The translations under genes were made by a program, and so were the position numbers. The notes under the pieces are model-generated. The model had not been told where the DNA came from and searched no databases. It worked only from the letters and a program-made list of their open reading frames with translations. From Flavobacteriaceae bacterium (lineage in GTDB: Bacteria; Bacteroidota; Bacteroidia; Flavobacteriales; Flavobacteriaceae), in NCBI GenBank assembly GCA_016763595.1, contig JAESTN010000264.1, positions 1 through 5,424 on the forward strand: DNA of 5,424 bases. Direction: 5' to 3'. Within the stretch, counting starts at the first letter, position 1; the number at the start of each line of letters is the position of its first letter. This document shows positions 5,387 through 5,424 of this stretch, in pieces.

Positions 5387-5421
5387 AAAAAACCGCATCA
5401 TGTACATGATGCGGTTTTTTT
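5387..5421 (+). terminator. Strong palindromic intrinsic terminator after rng
   Basis: Bases 5387-5420 form a perfect 34-nt palindrome: six A, CCGCATCAT, the loop GTAC, ATGATGCGG, six T, with a seventh T at 5421. The 9-bp stem has five G-C pairs and is directly followed by the T run, a textbook intrinsic terminator 20 nt after the rng stop. The symmetric A and T runs mean it should also work for a minus-strand gene arriving from beyond the window. Confidence 0.95.
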
Positions 5422-5424
5422 ATA

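Noticed and set aside
5387..5420. Perfect 34-nt palindrome considered as an operator or recombination site
   Set aside because: The A6/T7 flanks, GC-rich stem, 4-nt loop and position just after rng are fully explained by an intrinsic terminator.

Overview
The window looks like core chromosome of a low-GC member of the Bacteroidota, most likely the family Flavobacteriaceae. The evidence is the gliding-motility genes gldE and gldD, a Bacteroidota-type HU, a flavobacterial promoter (TTG, 17 nt, TAnnTTTG), no visible Shine-Dalgarno sequences, and an A at position -3 before six of the seven start codons. I see no insertion sequence, prophage, CRISPR array, tRNA or rRNA, and no sign of recent transfer.

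Minus strand, read from 3137 down to 1: mutY (A/G-specific adenine glycosylase), ssb (single-strand DNA-binding protein), gldE (CNNM/CorC-type membrane protein) and the first 93 codons of gldD (gliding lipoprotein, cut by the window edge). The gaps are 30 nt, 17 nt and an 8-nt overlap, so this reads as one operon joining DNA maintenance to gliding. A -7 element inside the mutY-ssb junction may start a second transcript carrying ssb-gldE-gldD. gldE appears to start at TTG.

Plus strand, from about 3233 to 5421: hup (HU nucleoid protein), a 29-residue extremely basic protein (3603-3692), and an RNase E/G family endoribonuclease (rng). A hairpin shaped like a terminator overlaps the last codons of the small gene. 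The 141 nt before rng carry several short stem-loops and no recognisable flavobacterial promoter. The unit ends in a perfect 34-nt palindromic terminator.

The two units diverge from a 129-bp AT-rich intergenic region (3138-3266). In function, the left unit covers oxidative-lesion repair, ssDNA handling and type IX secretion/gliding. The right unit covers nucleoid structure, a probable ribosome- or RNA-binding peptide, and RNA processing. I found no clearly new system. The points most worth checking are the 29-aa protein with its overlapping terminator, the structured rng leader, the missing zinc-link cysteines in the RNase, and the TTG start of gldE.
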